A stretch of DNA of 64,000 nt from assembly GCA_963843685.1 (NCBI GenBank), contig CAWJLO010000032.1, forward strand, positions 1-64,000, in the 5' to 3' direction. The notes below the pieces were generated by a model. The model searched no databases. It saw only the letters and a list, made by a program, of their open reading frames with translations, and had not been told where the DNA came from. Below are positions 45,239 through 52,996 of the stretch, one piece after another; the stretch's first letter is position 1, and each line of letters starts with the position of its first letter. Source of the DNA: DASQHL01 sp963843685. Lineage in GTDB: Bacteria; Chloroflexota; Dehalococcoidia; DSTF01; JACRBR01. The position numbers were made by a program, and so were the translations under genes.

Positions 45239-45625
45239 TCAATACCGGAGCCACGCTCTGCCCACGATCAGCTTGCGCGGCACGGCTCCGAACGTGCGCG
45301 AGTCACGGCTTGCGTCCGCATTGTCGCCCAGCACGTAGACGAGCGACGGCCCCGGAAGCGCTTCCGGGGCCGTCGCCACGCGTTTCAAGAGGAGATGGCC
45401 GGTTCGCTCCGGGTCGCGCAACACCACCACGTCGCCCGGTGCCGGTGCTCGCACCACGTACGCCAGCCGGTTCACCAGCAGGCGGTCGCCCGCGTTGTAT
45501 GCCGGCTCCATGCTCGGCCCCTCGACGGCGTACCGCGTGATCGGCCAGAGCCGCGCCGCGCCGAGGATTCGCGCGACAACCACGATGAGGATCGCGGCGC
45601 CGAGCGCCCGGCGAAGGACGCGCAT
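45239..45625 (-). CDS. sodX: Nickel-type superoxide dismutase maturation protease (S26 family)
   Basis: A 128-residue membrane-anchored signal peptidase-like protease with one N-terminal helix. Catalytic S38 is in EGPSMEP, candidate general-base K81 in LLLKRV, and the structural GDNADASRDSR box is present. Located 12 nt downstream of sodN, it is the protease that removes the leader of NiSOD so that His1 can bind nickel (known for SodX in other bacteria). The gene contains a perfect 34-nt palindrome (45343-45376) encoding part of ATAPEALPGPS. Confidence 0.88.
   Translation of the reverse strand: MRVLRRALGAAILIVVVARILGAARLWPITRYAVEGPSMEPAYNAGDRLLVNRLAYVVRAPAPGDVVVLRDPERTGHLLLKRVATAPEALPGPSLVYVLGDNADASRDSRTFGAVPRKLIVGRAWLRY
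45343..45376. repeat. Perfect 34-nt palindrome inside sodX
   Basis: The left arm GCGACGGCCCCGGAAGC is mirrored exactly by GCTTCCGGGGCCGTCGC with no loop. It would form a very stable hairpin in sodX mRNA or a cruciform in DNA. It falls between the catalytic Lys and the GDN box of the protease. Confidence 0.8.
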
Positions 45626-45637
45626 CAATCGCTCGCC

Positions 45638-46135
45638 TTACGCGTCCGGGTACACCAGCTCGCCGCCGGCCGCGCCCTGCTTGGATGCCTGCCGGTGCGA
45701 CTTCGCGCCCTTGCTGTCCCAGAAGATCTCGGCGAACTTCTGCACGCTCGCCAGCAGCTCCTGCGCCGCCGCCATGTTCACTTCCTGACGGCACTTGCCG
45801 GCCTGCTTCATGATGTTCCACACCAGCGAGTGCAGCTCCGGGTACTTCTCCGCGTGCTCTGGCTTGAAGTAGTCGCCCCAGATCACGCGCACTTCGTGCT
45901 TCACCAGCTCCGCGTGCTCCTCTTTCACCAGCACGTAGCGCGTGAACGAGTTGTGGTGCGCGTTGTGCGGCCCCTTGTCGTTGTGGGGGTGCTCCAGCGC
46001 ATCGATGAGCTGGTTCATCCGCACGACCGTCAGCGCCGCGATCTGCGCCTGGTGCGGGTCGTAGATCCCACACGGGATGTCACAGTGCGCCTCCACCGCG
46101 GCCGGCGCCGAGACCCGGTCGAGTCCGCGGAGCAC
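45638..46135 (-). CDS. sodN: Nickel superoxide dismutase precursor
   Basis: A 165-residue precursor that dismutes superoxide with a Ni cofactor. The 16-residue leader is followed by HCDIPCGIYDP, the nickel hook: mature His1, Cys2 and Cys6 ligate the metal, and Tyr9 is at the right place. The rest matches the four-helix hexameric fold (HPHNDKGPHNAHHNSFTRYV region and later VWNIMKQAGKCRQEV). The start is GTG 46135, since an in-frame stop lies upstream. Unusually, no strong ribosome site is seen. It is in an operon with sodX. Confidence 0.95.
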   Translation of the reverse strand: MLRGLDRVSAPAAVEAHCDIPCGIYDPHQAQIAALTVVRMNQLIDALEHPHNDKGPHNAHHNSFTRYVLVKEEHAELVKHEVRVIWGDYFKPEHAEKYPELHSLVWNIMKQAGKCRQEVNMAAAQELLASVQKFAEIFWDSKGAKSHRQASKQGAAGGELVYPDA

Positions 46136-46206
46136 GCGCGAGACGAGGGGATGGACTGCATTGTCGGGACATCATGAGACTCCTTCATGTCCTGTTGATG
46201 GGCGTT

Positions 46207-46222
46207 CGGACAGATTAGTCCG
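46207..46222 (-). promoter_or_regulatory. Inverted repeat upstream of sodN
   Basis: CGGAC-N6-GTCCG, reading CGGACTAATCTGTCCG on the minus strand, lies 72 nt upstream of the sodN start and 150 nt from the divergent gene. It has the symmetry of a redox- or metal-regulator site (Rrf2-type motifs look similar), but no regulator is encoded nearby. Confidence 0.35.
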
Positions 46223-46357
46223 GTACAAACAGTCTAACCCCGCCCCATTAACGTTCAAGCGATATCTCGCCGCTCTGTGATGGAACCGCAACCCGGAATC
46301 CGTCTGAGGCGCCAAAACCGCGGGGGTTCCCTGATACTCCCCCCCTCCGCCCCTCAC

Positions 46358-46363
46358 TACGAT
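46358..46363 (+). promoter_or_regulatory. -10 box of the 46373 membrane-protein gene
   Basis: TACGAT lies 9 nt before the ATG; the intervening bases show no ribosome site. Confidence 0.35.
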
Positions 46364-46372
46364 GTCACAGCT

Positions 46373-46864
46373 ATGACGTGGGATTTTCTCCATCGCTGGT
46401 ACATGCCGTTCATCTGGATCGCGGTTTCGTCCGTGATCTCTGTGCCCCTCTCGATCTACTTCGAGTTCGGCATGCCGCTCCACTCCGGGCAGGAGCTGGG
46501 GCTCGCCTACGGGAGCGGCTGGGTCACCCGCGACGACCTGCTCGCCGCCATCGTCCCCTATCTGCTCGGCGTCGGCGCCGTCATCTGGCTCTTCAACGCC
46601 GACGGCAGCACCCGCTGGGCCGCCTTCTGGGCCACGCTCGTCGCCATCGCCCGCATCGTCATCCCCGTGGCGCTGGCCACCACCGCCGATGTCAGCGTCG
46701 GTGAGGGTGCGCGCCACTACGTCGACTGGAACTCCATGCGCGTGCTGTTCTGGACCCAGGATCTGGAGATGTTCGCGCTCGGTATCGGCGTCTGGGCCGT
46801 GTTCGCCCGCTTCGTCGGCAGCAGCAACGGCGCCCCCTCGGGCGCCCACGCCGAGGCCTACTAG
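46373..46864 (+). CDS. Hypothetical four-helix membrane protein
   Basis: A 163-residue protein with about four hydrophobic helices (YMPFIWIAVSSVISVPLSIY, LLAAIVPYLLGVGAVIWLF, AAFWATLVAIARIVIPVAL and MFALGIGVWAVFARFV). No family is recognised. It is divergent from sodN. ATG 46373 begins the first helix and has a nearby -10 box; the ORF opens further upstream without protein-like sequence. Confidence 0.65.
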   Translation: MTWDFLHRWYMPFIWIAVSSVISVPLSIYFEFGMPLHSGQELGLAYGSGWVTRDDLLAAIVPYLLGVGAVIWLFNADGSTRWAAFWATLVAIARIVIPVALATTADVSVGEGARHYVDWNSMRVLFWTQDLEMFALGIGVWAVFARFVGSSNGAPSGAHAEAY

Positions 46865-47015
46865 CAGGATCACCCCATCAGCCATCTCCCGCCGCCGTCC
46901 TCCGCCCGCCCGGAGGACGGCGGCACTTGTTTCCTGGCGATTGACAGCTACCGGCTCCATCCGTACCGTTTCAGCCACGCGCTCCGCGTAACGCCGCGAG
47001 TAAGGTGGTTGAACG

Positions 47016-47630
47016 ATGCCCGACTTCTTCAGCGAAGCCAGCCGTCAGCTCCAGGACGCCTTCGACACGCGCCGCCTCGCCGACCGCGTCGCGGAGATCA
47101 CGAAGGACCATATCGACGCGCGCGACAAGGCCTTCATCGAGCGGATGGACATGTTCTTCCTCGCGACCGTCGACGCTCAGGGCCACGCCAACTGCTCGTA
47201 CAAGGGCGGCGAGCCCGGCTTCGTGCGCGTCGTCGACGAGCACACCCTCGCCTTCCCCAACTACGACGGCAACGGCATGTACCTCTCGATGGGCAACGTC
47301 CAGCGGACCGGCCAGGTCGGCCTGCTCTTTATCGATTTCGAGAACCAGTGGCGAATGCGGCTCAACGGCGAAGCCACCATCCACCGCGACGACCCCCTCA
47401 TGGAGCATTACCCCGAGGCCCAGTTCATCGTCCGCGTGCATGCCCGCGAGGTCTTCCCGAACTGCCCCCGCTACATCCACAAGATGAAGCTGGTGCAGCG
47501 CTCGCGCTTCGTGCCGAAGTCGGAGTGCCGCACGCCGGTGCCAGCTTGGAAGACCGGCGGCTGGGTCGATGACGTTCTGCCTGAACGAGACGCCGCGCGG
47601 CGGCAGGATGCGGAGGTGCTTGACCGATGA
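47016..47630 (+). CDS. Pyridoxamine 5'-phosphate oxidase-family (PPOX) flavin/F420-binding protein
   Basis: A 204-residue split-barrel protein: FFLATVDAQGHANCSYKGGEPGFVRVVDEHTLAFPNYDGN (in part) and GQVGLLFIDFENQWRMRLNGEA are PPOX hallmarks. The family includes FMN-dependent oxidases, heme-degrading and F420-dependent enzymes. It overlaps the next PPOX gene by 4 nt (ATGA). The substrate is unknown. Confidence 0.88.
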   Translation: MPDFFSEASRQLQDAFDTRRLADRVAEITKDHIDARDKAFIERMDMFFLATVDAQGHANCSYKGGEPGFVRVVDEHTLAFPNYDGNGMYLSMGNVQRTGQVGLLFIDFENQWRMRLNGEATIHRDDPLMEHYPEAQFIVRVHAREVFPNCPRYIHKMKLVQRSRFVPKSECRTPVPAWKTGGWVDDVLPERDAARRQDAEVLDR

Positions 47631-48112
47631 CCGACGTGGCGAGTTTCACCGAGATCGAGCAGGAGTTCATGGCGCGTACCTCGCGCATCGTCTGGTGCAC
47701 CGTATCCACCGTCGACCGCAAGGGCCGGCCGCGCTCCCGCATCCTTCACCCCATCTGGGAGGGCAGCACCGGCTGGATCGCCACCGGCCGCCACACGCTC
47801 AAGACGAAGCACCTGGCGAAGAACCCCTACGTCTCGCTCTCCTACTGGGATCAGCAGCACCAGCAGGTCTACGTCGACGCGAAGGCCGAGTGGGACGACA
47901 GCCTGGAGCAGAAGAAGCGCCTCTGGGACCTCTACAAGAGCACGCCGCCGCCCCTCGGCTACGATCTCGGCATGATCTGGAAGGGCGGCCCGGAGGATCC
48001 CACGCTCGGCATCCTCAAGCTCACCCCCTGGCGCATCGAGCTCTTCTCGCTCGGCGACATGATGACCTCCGGCCCGAAGGTCTGGCACGCCCGGCTGATC
48101 CGGCTGGGTTGA
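47627..48112 (+). CDS. Second PPOX-family protein
   Basis: A 161-residue split-barrel protein (MARTSRIVWCTVSTVDRKG, RSRILHPIWEG, GWIATGRHTLKTKHL, VSLSYWDQQHQQVYVD), of the general stress protein 26/PPOX type. Paired directly with an upstream PPOX gene, so the two may form a heterodimer or act in sequence. A GMC oxidoreductase gene with its own -10 box follows. Confidence 0.88.
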   Translation: MTDVASFTEIEQEFMARTSRIVWCTVSTVDRKGRPRSRILHPIWEGSTGWIATGRHTLKTKHLAKNPYVSLSYWDQQHQQVYVDAKAEWDDSLEQKKRLWDLYKSTPPPLGYDLGMIWKGGPEDPTLGILKLTPWRIELFSLGDMMTSGPKVWHARLIRLG

Positions 48113-48127
48113 CCGCGCGCCGCTGCC

Positions 48128-48133
48128 TATAAT
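48128..48133 (+). promoter_or_regulatory. -10 box of the GMC oxidoreductase gene
   Basis: A perfect TATAAT lies 9 nt upstream of the ATG at 48143, in only 30 nt of intergenic space; no ribosome site is seen. Confidence 0.55.
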
Positions 48134-48142
48134 CCCCGCACC

Positions 48143-49666
48143 ATGAGCTACGACTACGACCTCATCGTCGTCGGCGCCGGCTCCGGCGGCAGCGTCGTCG
48201 CCGCCCGCCTCAGCGAGGATCCGCGCATCCGCGTCCTCCTCATCGAGTCCGGCCCCGACTACCCGAACATGGAGGCCCTCCCGGAGGATCTCCGCAACGT
48301 CAACCACGGCTCGTTCTTCGACCACGACTGGCGGCTCAAGTACCAGCCCAGCAGCACCAGCCGTGTCGTCAACTTCCCGCGCGGCCGCGTCACCGGCGGC
48401 TCCTCCGCCGTCAACACCGCCATCGCCCTCCGCGGCAGCCCCTCCGACTACGACGAATGGGCCGCGCTCGGCAACCCCCGCTGGAGCTGGGACAACGTGC
48501 TCCCCGCCTTCATCAAGCTGGAGACGGACCAGGACTTCGATGGCCCGCTGCACGGCAAGGACGGCCCTACGCCCATTCGCCGCCACCCGCGCGAAGAGCT
48601 GGTGCCCTACCAGGCGGCCTTCCTCGACGCCTGCGCCGAGCTCGGCTACCCCGCCCGCCCCGATCACAACGATCACACCACCACCGGCGCGGGTGCCCAC
48701 CCGATGAACAAGCGCGGCACGCTGCGCATCAGCACCGCCATCGCCTATCTCGGCCCGGCTCGCGACCGCCCGAACCTCACCATCAGCGCTGACACTGACG
48801 TCGTGCGCATCGTGTTCAAGGATGGCAACGTTGCCGGCGTCGAGGTGCGCCGTGCGGGCAACGTCGAGACGATCACGGCGCCCCACGTCGTTCTCGGCTG
48901 CGGCGCCATCCACACCCCCGCCGTCCTGGTGCGTTCCGGCATCGGCCCGCGCGACGTGCTCGACCGCCTCGGCATCGGCGTAACGCATGTGCTCGAAGGT
49001 GTCGGCCAGCACCTGCAGGATCACCCCGCGATAGGTCCCACGCTCGTCCCAAAGCCCGGCGTCGCAAGTTGGGACGACCCCGTGATCCAGACGACGCTGT
49101 ACTACACGTCCGCCTCGGGTGACGACTGGAACGACATGCAGTTGGAGCCGCTCTCGTTCATGCACATCCCCGGCGCCGGCGAGCTGCTGCTGGGCCTCGC
49201 TGCGTGCGTCTTCAAGTCCTACTCCTTCGGCCGCCTGGAGTTCGAGAGCGCGGATGTCGACGCAAAGCCCCGCATTCTGATGGACTACCTCTCCGACGAG
49301 CGCGACTACGCCAAGCTGCGCGAAGGACTCGGCCGTGCGGTGGAGCTCTGCTATACGAAGGCCATCGCCGCCGTCAGCGATGGCGTCAAGCGCCCCACTG
49401 AAGCAGACATGGCCGACGAAGCAGGCCTTGAGGCGTGGATCCGCCGCCACTGCGCCACCGGCGCACACCCGTCCTGCACCGCCCGCATGGGCCCGGCCGA
49501 CGACCCCACCGCCGTCGCCGACGAGCTCGGCCGCGTCCACGGCGTGCACGGCCTGCGCATCGCCGACGCTTCGCTCATGCCGCGCGTCCCCAGCGCCAAT
49601 ACCAACATCCCGACCATCATGATCGGCGAGCGCATCGCCGAGTTCCTTCGCGAGGATCTCGCCTAG
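48143..49666 (+). CDS. GMC-family FAD-dependent oxidoreductase
   Basis: A 507-residue flavoenzyme of the glucose-methanol-choline family. The N-terminal FAD motif is DLIVVGAGSGGSVVAARLSE, GMC signature 1 is RGRVTGGSSAVNTAIALRG, signature 2 is GAIHTPAVLVRSGIGP, and the C-terminal PSANTNIPTIMIGERIAEFL is conserved. The active-site His is likely in HPSCTARMG with the partner Asn in TNIPT. It oxidises an alcohol; which one cannot be told. A methyltransferase gene starts 2 nt after its stop. Confidence 0.92.
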   Translation: MSYDYDLIVVGAGSGGSVVAARLSEDPRIRVLLIESGPDYPNMEALPEDLRNVNHGSFFDHDWRLKYQPSSTSRVVNFPRGRVTGGSSAVNTAIALRGSPSDYDEWAALGNPRWSWDNVLPAFIKLETDQDFDGPLHGKDGPTPIRRHPREELVPYQAAFLDACAELGYPARPDHNDHTTTGAGAHPMNKRGTLRISTAIAYLGPARDRPNLTISADTDVVRIVFKDGNVAGVEVRRAGNVETITAPHVVLGCGAIHTPAVLVRSGIGPRDVLDRLGIGVTHVLEGVGQHLQDHPAIGPTLVPKPGVASWDDPVIQTTLYYTSASGDDWNDMQLEPLSFMHIPGAGELLLGLAACVFKSYSFGRLEFESADVDAKPRILMDYLSDERDYAKLREGLGRAVELCYTKAIAAVSDGVKRPTEADMADEAGLEAWIRRHCATGAHPSCTARMGPADDPTAVADELGRVHGVHGLRIADASLMPRVPSANTNIPTIMIGERIAEFLREDLA

Positions 49667-49668
49667 CA

Positions 49669-50356
49669 ATGGACGTGCAGGCAAAGATCAACGCCCTCTG
49701 GGATCGCGCCTCCGCCGAGTACGACGCCACGCCGACCCACGGCATCGACGATGCGGAACAGTCGGCTGCCTGGAGCGCCGTATTCGCCGCGCTGCTTCCC
49801 CCGCCTCCCGCCGATGTGCTCGACGTCGGTACCGGGACCGGCGTCATCGCCCTGTTGCTGGCCCGCGACGGATACGCAGTGCGCGGCGTCGATCTGTCCG
49901 AGGGCATGCTCGGTCACGCGCGAGGGAAAGCGCAGACCTTGCAGCTCGCGGCGCACTTCGAGATCGCGGACGCTCACGATCCGCCCGGCGATCAGGAGAG
50001 TGTCGACGCGATTGTCAGCCGTCACGTCTTCTGGACGCTGATGCAGCCGGCAAGGGCACTGACGAACTGGCTGCGCCTGTTGCGCCCCGGCGCCGCGGCT
50101 CGTCATCGTCGATGGCCTCTGGGGCGGCAAAGCCGACGACCGGATCGACGACATCGCGCCGTCACTACCGCTGCTTGCCCCCGCCACATCCCAGGACGAC
50201 ATCCGCCGCTTGGTCGAGGCAACTGGCTACGTCGACGTAACGCTATCGGCGTTGCCGGAGCTGGATCGATTGGAGCAGAGCATCTCCGGAGAGCGCGACC
50301 CCCAGCCGCACTATGTCCTCGCGGCCCGCAAGCCGGTTTCAGCGGGTATGCCGTAG
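49669..50356 (+). CDS. Class I SAM-dependent methyltransferase; frame interrupted near 50095
   Basis: A Rossmann-fold methyltransferase of about 228 residues. Motif I VLDVGTGTGVIALLLA binds SAM, then GVDLSEGML and VDAIVSRHVFWTL follow. Near 50095 one surplus base in GGCGCCGCGGC shifts the frame. Corrected, it continues RLVIVDGLWGG to LAARKPVSAGMP and TAG at 50354-50356. It lies in the GMC operon. The substrate is unknown; the YxATPTHGID N-terminus is typical of small-molecule methyltransferases. Confidence 0.85.
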
Positions 50357-50359
50357 CCC

Positions 50360-50590
50360 TCAGCTCGCGAGGTGCCGCACACGATCGCCCTCCGTCGCGC
50401 GCAGCTCCAGGGCCTCGGACGGCGTGAACTCGCGGCCGCACGCGTTGCAGCGGAAGCTGTTCGCGCGGCTGAGCTCGCCCATGTCGGCCATGTTGTCCCA
50501 GTGCGGTGCCAGCACTGCGTGCGGACAGTCGCGGCCGGCGTCCATTTCGGCGGTTTGCGGCCTGTGACGTCGCCTCTTCAACAAGCGCAT
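50360..50590 (-). CDS. Small zinc-ribbon protein
   Basis: A 76-residue protein with C-P-H near residue 22 and a C-terminal FRCNACGREFTPSEAL, giving a CxxC knuckle plus an upstream Cys/His pair, so it probably binds one zinc. The PHWDNMADMGELSRANSF stretch between is distinctive. It could be a nucleic-acid or protein adaptor; no characterised family is recognised. GAAGGTG precedes the ATG. Convergent with the methyltransferase gene. Confidence 0.6.
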   Translation of the reverse strand: MRLLKRRRHRPQTAEMDAGRDCPHAVLAPHWDNMADMGELSRANSFRCNACGREFTPSEALELRATEGDRVRHLAS

Positions 50591-50925
50591 AATTCACCTT
50601 CTCTCTGGCGGGATGCGCGGTCCGCCTCTACCAGTAAAGCAGCGCGCATGATCGGCTCGCCGAGTCTGGATCTGGCGGATCGGCAGGGGCGAAGCACCCC
50701 GCATTGGCCGAACGGTAACGATCGAGCACAGATTCGGAAGAAAGCGCAGGGTTCTCCCGGAAAGCTATTTACAAAAGCCCACATTTCCGGCTAGAGTGAG
50801 ATACAGGGCACGGACGCCACGGAAGCCCTCGCAAGATTCTCCCCTCTCTTGCGGACTACTTCTGACGATACTAGGGACAGGCGAACCGCGCGTCCCGCGC
50901 CGGGCTCGCCTATGCACGAGGTTCA
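50591..50925. other. Intergenic region between two small genes
   Basis: 335 bases of lower GC than the surroundings between divergent genes. There is a small hairpin GGGGCGAAGCACCCC (50686-50700). Beyond likely promoters at both ends I see no coding sequence, tRNA or riboswitch I can name. Confidence 0.4.
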
Positions 50926-51177
50926 ATGCCAGGTAAATCACGTCGTGGAAAGCGCCGCGGACCGGTGAAGAACGGCTCGCGCCCGGCGCAGGCCGGCCAG
51001 CCGAACGGGGCGAACGGCACGAATGGCTCGAACGGGGATAGGTACCAGAAGTACCTCCCGGAGTGGATGCGGGACGGCGTTACGCCGCCGCGACCGCCTC
51101 GGCCGCGACGCGCACGCCCTCCCCGGCCCGCCGGTGGCTACACACCCGGCAAGATGGCGCTGGGCGACAGCCGCTAG
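50926..51177 (+). CDS. Small basic low-complexity protein
   Basis: An 83-residue protein: a Lys/Arg-rich start (MPGKSRRGKRRGPVKNGSR), a run of N-G repeats (NGANGTNGSNGD), and a Pro/Arg-rich end. No fold is expected. It may be a nucleic-acid-binding or ribosome-associated protein, or a false ORF. A weak CGAGGTT precedes the ATG. It is the only sizeable ORF in its stretch. Confidence 0.4.
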   Translation: MPGKSRRGKRRGPVKNGSRPAQAGQPNGANGTNGSNGDRYQKYLPEWMRDGVTPPRPPRPRRARPPRPAGGYTPGKMALGDSR

Positions 51178-51319
51178 GTTCGCACAAAGCGAAAATGGTT
51201 GGAGGATGAGGGCCGGGGCGAAAGCTCCGGCCTTCACCGCCTTCGGTGTCACTGACTCTTCGTCCACGGTTCACAGGATGACGGCGACGGCCCGTTGGAC
51301 TTTCGCCCCTTCGCCGTTC

Positions 51320-51325
51320 TAGGCT
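51320..51325 (+). promoter_or_regulatory. -10 box of the PAC2 gene (leaderless layout)
   Basis: TAGGCT lies 6 nt before the ATG at 51332, without a ribosome-binding sequence. Confidence 0.35.
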
Positions 51326-51331
51326 GATCAC

Positions 51332-52213
51332 ATGGAGATTGAGCAGATCCCGGAGCTCGACCGGCCGAACGTCATAGCCGCGTTCAGCGGCTGGAATGAC
51401 GCCGGGCAGGCCGCCACCACCGCCGTCCGCTACCTCATCGAGAGCTGGCACGCGCAGCGCTTCGCCCACATCGACCCGGAGGAGTACTACAGCTTCACCG
51501 ACACGCGTCCCACGATCCACATCATGGAGGGGGCCCAGCGCCAGCTCACCTGGCCAGCGAACGAGTTCTTCTCCTACGAGGGCAATGACACCCAGCCGGC
51601 CGCCGTCCTGATGGTCGGAGTCGAGCCCAACCTCAAGTGGCGCTCGTACTGCGGCGAGATCGTGCGGCTGGCGAAGTCGCTGGGTGCCCGCCGCCTCGTC
51701 ACCGTCGGATCGCTGGTCACTGACACCGTGCACACGCGGGCCGTTCCGCTCACCGGCTTCTCGACCGACGACTCCGTCCAGGGGAAGTTCTCGTCGCGCG
51801 GCATCACGCGTTCCAACTACGAGGGCCCGACCGGCGTCGTCGGAGTGCTGCACGATGCCTGTAACCGCGCGGAGCTGCCCGCCGCGAGCCTCTGGGCTGC
51901 GTCGCCGTTCTATCTCGGCTCCACGCCGAACCCCAAGACGGCCCTCGGTCTGCTGGACGCGCTCGACGAGGCGCTGGCCCTCCGCCTCAACCTGACGGAG
52001 CTCCGAGGCGTCGCGGACGAGTTCGTCCGCCAGGTCTCGCTGGCCGTCCGCGACAACCAGGAGGTGCAGGAGCGCATTCGCAACCTGGAGGAGCGCGCCG
52101 ACGCCGCACAACCGTCCCAGGCGCCGCCCGAGTTCCCCTCCACCGGCGCCATCATCGCTGATCTGGAGAACTTCCTTCGCGAGCAGCGCGACGACGCCGA
52201 ACCTGGCGCCTGA
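51332..52213 (+). CDS. PAC2-family protein (proteasome assembly chaperone-like)
   Basis: A 293-residue protein of the PAC2 family: NVIAAFSGWNDAGQAATTAV near the N-terminus, AVLMVGVEPNLKWRSYC, and ARRLVTVGSLVTDTVHTRAV. C-terminal coiled-coil-like charged region (VQERIRNLEERAD). In actinobacteria and archaea the family is linked to the proteasome, but no proteasome genes are in this window, so the role here is open. Confidence 0.88.
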   Translation: MEIEQIPELDRPNVIAAFSGWNDAGQAATTAVRYLIESWHAQRFAHIDPEEYYSFTDTRPTIHIMEGAQRQLTWPANEFFSYEGNDTQPAAVLMVGVEPNLKWRSYCGEIVRLAKSLGARRLVTVGSLVTDTVHTRAVPLTGFSTDDSVQGKFSSRGITRSNYEGPTGVVGVLHDACNRAELPAASLWAASPFYLGSTPNPKTALGLLDALDEALALRLNLTELRGVADEFVRQVSLAVRDNQEVQERIRNLEERADAAQPSQAPPEFPSTGAIIADLENFLREQRDDAEPGA

Positions 52214-52387
52214 ATGAGCGCCTGGTCTTGTGCCTAGGGCACGGACTGGCGTTACGTCGCGATTTGTGACGGCGCTCGGTATGGAAACCTATCGTCCGTC
52301 GCGCCCCGGCTCTGGGTTCGTTTTACCGGCTTAGGGAGAGCACAATCTCTGAGACGATATGACGTTGCCGTCGCGCCGCGAAGCGCG

Positions 52388-52888
52388 CTATCGGTAGTTC
52401 CCGAACTGCAGATCCACGTCGTAGTCCTGCTCCTTCAGCAACGCGATCACGCCCTGCAATTCATCGCGCGACGGCGATGAGACGCGCACGCTGTCTCCCT
52501 GGATCTGCGCCTGCACCTTCTTCAGCTTCTGGTCCTTGATCAGCTTCACGATGGCGCGGCACGTCTCCTGCGAGATCCCCTGCTTCAGCTCCACGTCCTG
52601 CTTCACCGTCCCGCCGCCCGCCGGCTCGAGCTTGCCGCGGTGGAGGTTCTTCACCGGCACCTTGCGGCTGATCATCCGCTCTCGGATCACCTGCCACATC
52701 GCGTTCAGGTAGTACTCGTCCGAAGCGGCCAGCTCCAGCTTCGCGCCCTTGCGGTCGTACTCGATCTCCGCCTTCTGGCCTTTGAAGTCGTACCGCTGCG
52801 CGATCTCCTTCCGCGCCTGGTTCACCGCGTTGTCGACCTCCTGCAGATCGACCCCGGAGGTCACGTCAAACGACTCGTTGCCCGCCAT
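52388..52888 (-). CDS. yajQ: YajQ/UPF0234-family nucleotide-binding protein
   Basis: A 166-residue two-domain protein: SFDVTSGVDLQEVDNAVNQA is the family start, followed by IAQRYDFKGQKAEIEY and the C-terminal SVRVSSPSRDELQGVIALLK. Family members bind nucleotides (c-di-GMP in Xanthomonas) and nucleic acids. ATG 52888 is chosen over 52894 because GAGGAGGG is at a proper distance only from the second. Confidence 0.95.
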   Translation of the reverse strand: MAGNESFDVTSGVDLQEVDNAVNQARKEIAQRYDFKGQKAEIEYDRKGAKLELAASDEYYLNAMWQVIRERMISRKVPVKNLHRGKLEPAGGGTVKQDVELKQGISQETCRAIVKLIKDQKLKKVQAQIQGDSVRVSSPSRDELQGVIALLKEQDYDVDLQFGNYR

Positions 52889-52984
52889 GCCCATCCCTCC
52901 TCGTTCGGAATCAGCCGCTAATCTACCACTCCGCCACTTCTCACAGAATCACCCGCGGCGTTCCCAAGCATTGCTTCATGCCGA

Positions 52985-52990
52985 TACTCT
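52985..52990 (+). promoter_or_regulatory. -10 box of the LhgO-like gene (leaderless layout)
   Basis: TACTCT lies 6 nt before the ATG at 52997, with no ribosome site between. Confidence 0.4.
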
Positions 52991-52996
52991 CATCTC

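Noticed and set aside
47471..49684. 737-codon minus-strand ORF across the PPOX2 and GMC genes
   Set aside because: Spans two well-supported genes on the other strand and shows no motif.
50640..50925. Possible structured RNA or riboswitch
   Set aside because: One short hairpin only; no known riboswitch core recognised.
51021..51045. Repeats near the N-G tract as a CRISPR or VNTR
   Set aside because: Only degenerate codon repeats within one small ORF; no spacer-repeat regularity.
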